This document shows, piece after piece, positions 38,064 to 40,275 of a DNA stretch of 40,275 nt. Position 1 is the stretch's first letter, and every line of letters starts with the position of its first letter. A program made the translations under genes and the position numbers. The DNA lies in NCBI GenBank assembly GCA_964438025.1, contig CAYTIK010000004.1, positions 1-40,275 on the forward strand, read 5' to 3'. Under the pieces are notes generated by a model. That model saw only the letters and a list, made by a program, of their open reading frames with translations, did no database searches and was not told where the DNA came from. The stretch comes from GCA-002790615 sp964438025. GTDB taxonomy: Bacteria > Patescibacteriota > Minisyncoccia > Moranbacterales > UBA2206.

Positions 38064-39236
38064 CTAATCTCTTTTTTCCGCTATCTCTTTAGCAATATTT
38101 AAAAATTTTTCCACAAATTTTTCGAAGGAGAAATAAGCGGCGCGTTCTTTGCCGTGGCGCGAGAGGCTTTCCCGCAAATCTTTGTTCATTAGTACATTTT
38201 TTATCACTTGCCCTAATTCTCTTTCATCTTCGCTCTGGCAATACAAGACTCCATCCCGGCCGACTTCCGGCAAAGAAGAGTTTTTGGCCGCAATGACCGG
38301 CGTCCCCTGATTCATGGCTTCCAGCACCGGCAAACCAAAACCTTCGTACAACGTTGGATAGACAAATACCGATGCATTTTGATAAAGTGCCGGCAAATAT
38401 TTCTGCTCAACAAAATCTAATAGTTTTACATAACCAGTTAAATTTTCCTCTTTTATTATTTTCTCCACATCTGTCACTAGCGGAGCCAATTCCGGTATCA
38501 ATTCTCCAGAAATAACTAACTTAGGAAAATCCGCAATTAATTGGCTGGCTTTATTTCTTTCCAAGAGATATTTATAGGCTTGGATTAATTTTTCTATATT
38601 CTTTCTCTTGTCCAACCCCCCGCCAGCATAAATATAGCCGGGTTTGAGATGATATTTTTGCAACATTTCACGACTCGCTTCAACTGATACTTCTTTTTTA
38701 TAGATTTCATCCACATCCAGATAGGATACGGTTATTAGAGCGGGATCTAAAACTAAATATTTTATTAAGTCTTTTTCGGTATGGCAAGAGATGGCCACGA
38801 TTTTTTCCGCTTTTTTAACGGCTTTTTTGACTAAATTCCAATACAGTTTTTTGCGGTAATTATTCACATATTCGGGAAAAATTTCCCAAATCAAATCATG
38901 CACCAGCATAATATGTACCGGGTCATTTTGGCCGTGCTTAAAAATTGTTGGTGCTTGATACAGGCTGAAAAAAATATCGCATTTGTCCTGTCGGACTTTT
39001 CGTGGCAAAAGAAACTTTTCCCAGATTATTTTCCGGATTAAATCATCTCTTTTCCAAAAAGGCAGAAAAATTCTTTTTTGAAAATTGNNNNNNNNNNCTT
39101 CCGGAAAGTCCTCTTCCAAATACAAAACGAACTCCAAATTCGAAATTTCTGTCAATTTTTTCAAAAAATTGACAGTCACCTGCCCCATCCCCGTATCGGG
39201 CTTCCGCGCGAAAGACGCATTGATGCCTATTTTCAT
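38064..39236 (-). CDS. Glycosyltransferase family 4, with an assembly gap
   Basis: A GT-B enzyme of about 390 residues. MKIGINASFARKPDTGMGQV is the usual GT4 start. The middle has MLVHDLIWEIFPEYVNNYRK, then GYIYAGGGLDKRKNIEKLI, VFVYPTLYEGFGLPVLEAM (nucleotide-sugar Glu pair) and GTPVIAAKNSSLPEVG. Ten Ns fall after residue 46 (EDFPE-gap-NFQKR). Since 10 is not a multiple of three yet the frame reads through with the present count, the true missing length is unknown and some residues may be wrong or lost. It is the first gene of the glycan block; TATAAT lies 8 bp from the ATG. Confidence 0.88.
   Translation of the reverse strand: MKIGINASFARKPDTGMGQVTVNFLKKLTEISNLEFVLYLEEDFPEXXXXNFQKRIFLPFWKRDDLIRKIIWEKFLLPRKVRQDKCDIFFSLYQAPTIFKHGQNDPVHIMLVHDLIWEIFPEYVNNYRKKLYWNLVKKAVKKAEKIVAISCHTEKDLIKYLVLDPALITVSYLDVDEIYKKEVSVEASREMLQKYHLKPGYIYAGGGLDKRKNIEKLIQAYKYLLERNKASQLIADFPKLVISGELIPELAPLVTDVEKIIKEENLTGYVKLLDFVEQKYLPALYQNASVFVYPTLYEGFGLPVLEAMNQGTPVIAAKNSSLPEVGRDGVLYCQSEDERELGQVIKNVLMNKDLRESLSRHGKERAAYFSFEKFVEKFLNIAKEIAEKRD
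39088..39097. other. Assembly gap (10 N)
   Basis: A run of ten Ns inside the GT4 gene marks a scaffold join. True length and order across it are not certain. Confidence 0.98.
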
Positions 39237-39244
39237 ATGTGTTT

Positions 39245-39250
39245 ATTATA
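39245..39250 (-). promoter_or_regulatory. -10 box of the glycan block
   Basis: Minus strand TATAAT, 8 bp before the GT4 ATG (39236). No good -35 is seen. Another case of a very short or absent leader. Confidence 0.45.
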
Positions 39251-39267
39251 GCGAAAAACAGGAAAAT

Positions 39268-39298
39268 AAAAAAGCCCTGGTAAAATCAGAGCTTTTTT
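39268..39298 (-). terminator. Terminator after the cupin gene
   Basis: AAAAAAGC...GCTTTTTT with CTG/CAG continues the stem past one mismatch around a TAAAA-type loop, ending in six Ts on either strand. It separates the cupin-hemerythrin pair from the glycan block. A second, weaker stem TTTTGGG/CCCAAAA (39325-39331 and 39370-39376) lies directly before it. Confidence 0.7.
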
Positions 39299-39380
39299 AA
39301 AAAATTTTAAAATTTCTTTTTCCGTTTTGGGTGAAGAGCGGGGGGAATTAAAAGGGTGAACGCCCGAAGCCCAAAACTCC

Positions 39381-39692
39381 CTATTGGCTTGCATTATTTA
39401 ATATCAAAAAAAAGCTAGTATTTTCATCAGCCTTTATGGAGTGTTGGGCATTTTCTTTCATAAAGATTAAAACTCCAGCGGTCATAACAATTTCTTTTCC
39501 TTCAAGATTAAACACACCGCGACCTTCAATAACATAGACAAAGCCGGCTTTGGTTGATGTATGTTCGGAAATATCAGTTTTTCCCGCCATACAAAACAAG
39601 GTGGTATTCGCATTATTATTTTTTTTAAAAATGTCCTTGCTTAAAATACCCTTACTTTGATAGTTGATTAGTTTTTTGATGTTTTGATCCAT
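39381..39692 (-). CDS. Small cupin-domain protein
   Basis: A 103-residue single-domain cupin. Motif 1 is seen as SEHTSTKAGFVYVIEGRGVFNL, motif 2 as GVLIFMKENAQHSIKA. Metal ligands are partly kept: His44 in SEHTS and the His in QHSI, with Glu in VIEG. Such proteins may bind a small ligand or metal, or act as sensors. It follows the hemerythrin gene by 14 bp, so the two are likely one operon, perhaps responding to oxygen, NO or metal stress. That link is inference. Confidence 0.82.
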   Translation of the reverse strand: MDQNIKKLINYQSKGILSKDIFKKNNNANTTLFCMAGKTDISEHTSTKAGFVYVIEGRGVFNLEGKEIVMTAGVLIFMKENAQHSIKADENTSFFLILNNASQ

Positions 39693-39706
39693 ATTTTTAC
39701 GAATTG

Positions 39707-40201
39707 TTAGAAAATGAATAAATGTTTTTTTATTTCTTGTTCGAGATTTTTATTGATTTCTTCAAACTTATTTAATATTATGTCTTTTTCTCTATTACCT
39801 GATATTTGATCTACCATCGGATAAAGAATGTTATCTTCTTTGAATATATGATCACGGAGAAGTTGCGCATAACCTCGGGCATTCTCGACAACTCGTTCTT
39901 TATCGTTTTTGTTCAAACTTTCTTCCATTTTTTTCACATAATTTCTTCCTTCATTATGTTCGTTGATCATTTGCTCTATCGGATTACAATGGACGCCACC
40001 CCTATTAGCACATTTATTAAATTCTTTAAATAAAATATCTTCTTCTTTGGCGTGGTGGAATTTATCAGCAAAGTTTTTTATAAAATCAACCGCCCCAATA
40101 AAGAATGCTTTATTAATTTCTTTTCCGTTTTTTAGGGAATCGCACTCATTCAGCAGAGCGTCAATTACTTTAAGGATTTTTTTGTGCTCTTCAGAGAGCA
40201 T
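39707..40201 (-). CDS. Hemerythrin HHE-domain protein
   Basis: A 164-residue four-helix-bundle protein with the di-iron His/Glu pattern: SEEHKKIL, NFADKFHHAKEEDILF, NEHNEGRNYV and LLRDHIFKEDNILYPM. Proteins of this type bind O2 or NO or guard iron centres; the closest pattern is the HHE cation-binding family. I start it at MLSEEHKK (40201). The open frame goes 24 codons further, but those codons (RRSRSSSHRLRRG) are a GC-rich repeat and do not belong to the fold. Transcription likely starts just upstream, near TATATA (40219-40224). Confidence 0.88.
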   Translation of the reverse strand: MLSEEHKKILKVIDALLNECDSLKNGKEINKAFFIGAVDFIKNFADKFHHAKEEDILFKEFNKCANRGGVHCNPIEQMINEHNEGRNYVKKMEESLNKNDKERVVENARGYAQLLRDHIFKEDNILYPMVDQISGNREKDIILNKFEEINKNLEQEIKKHLFIF

Positions 40202-40231
40202 TTTTAATGCAGTTCTTATATAGTCAGTACA

Positions 40232-40250
40232 CCCCCGCCGAAGGCGGTGG
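40232..40250. repeat. GC-rich hairpin repeat upstream of the hemerythrin gene
   Basis: CCGCC-GAA-GGCGG (40235-40247) inside CCCCCGCCGAAGGCGGTGG, continuing toward a GAGCGGGATCGCC tail at the window end. It is much richer in GC than its surroundings and of the interspersed-hairpin kind found elsewhere in this window. It explains the false N-terminal extension of the hemerythrin frame. Confidence 0.6.
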
Positions 40251-40275
40251 CTTGATGAGCGGGATCGCCTCAAAG

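Noticed and set aside
40202..40273. Longer start for the hemerythrin protein
   Set aside because: The extra codons translate a GC-rich hairpin repeat and are Ser/Arg-rich, unlike the family.
1..40275. Recoded UGA (as in Gracilibacteria/Absconditabacteria)
   Set aside because: A full RF2 gene is present and several genes, such as the aminotransferase ending at 11277, stop at TGA at the normal family end.

Overview
The window looks like a chromosomal segment from a Candidate Phyla Radiation (Patescibacteria) bacterium, probably of the Parcubacteria/Paceibacteria side. The reasons are its AT-rich, tightly packed genes, many shortened single-domain housekeeping proteins, several small membrane proteins of kinds common in that group, and few Shine-Dalgarno sites. 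This placement is inference; no rRNA gene is present to test it. A complete release factor 2 gene (prfB) and natural TGA stops show that UGA is a stop codon, so it is not a UGA-recoded lineage such as Gracilibacteria. A 10-N run at 39088-39097 shows that this is a scaffolded draft assembly.

Layout. 14-3651 (minus): two membrane/surface proteins and a GT39-like glycosyltransferase. 3759-7377 (plus): ZIP metal transporter, prfB, ftsE and ftsX. 7449-7768: tRNA-Gln(CUG), a wrecked tRNA and a very small basic protein. 7774-8883 (minus): membrane-anchored metallophosphoesterase. 9083-13273 (plus): a packed run of transglutaminase-like protein, DegT-type aminotransferase, FemAB-like acyltransferase and Obg GTPase. 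13522-14525: small membrane protein, GroES and a decayed gene. 14672-18980 (minus): rhodanese-like protein, fmt, def, priA. 19067-23573 (plus): WecG/TagA glycosyltransferase, MBL-fold hydrolase, small membrane protein, gltX, M23 peptidase with coiled coil. 23772-25917 (minus): a minimal iscR-iscS-iscU iron-sulfur operon. 25990-29652: small membrane protein, RecB-like nuclease, DUF2062 protein, archaeal-type UMP kinase, anchored Ada-like zinc domain protein, rpmA. 29678-39236 (minus): pyrG, rplI, a C-terminal processing protease, then a surface-glycan block (GT2, LCP, GT4, O-antigen ligase/polymerase, GT4). 39381-40201 (minus): cupin and hemerythrin proteins.

Themes. Much of the coding capacity serves the envelope: FtsEX with a distant EnvC/PcsB-like M23 hydrolase, FemAB and LCP proteins, and at least five glycosyltransferases or polymerases. 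Information-processing genes (prfB, gltX, fmt, def, rpmA, rplI, obg, priA) are scattered among them.

The most unusual content is repetitive DNA. Two copies of a 133-139 bp element with 20-bp terminal inverted repeats each end one base before a start codon (ftsE and the metallophosphoesterase). Several short palindromic or tandem repeats lie inside genes without breaking the frame (priA, wecG-like, iscS, O-antigen ligase), much like the palindromic elements known in Rickettsia proteins. Others cut up a tRNA or fill intergenic gaps. Several genes also have a -10 hexamer only 6-8 bp from the start codon, which suggests leaderless transcripts.
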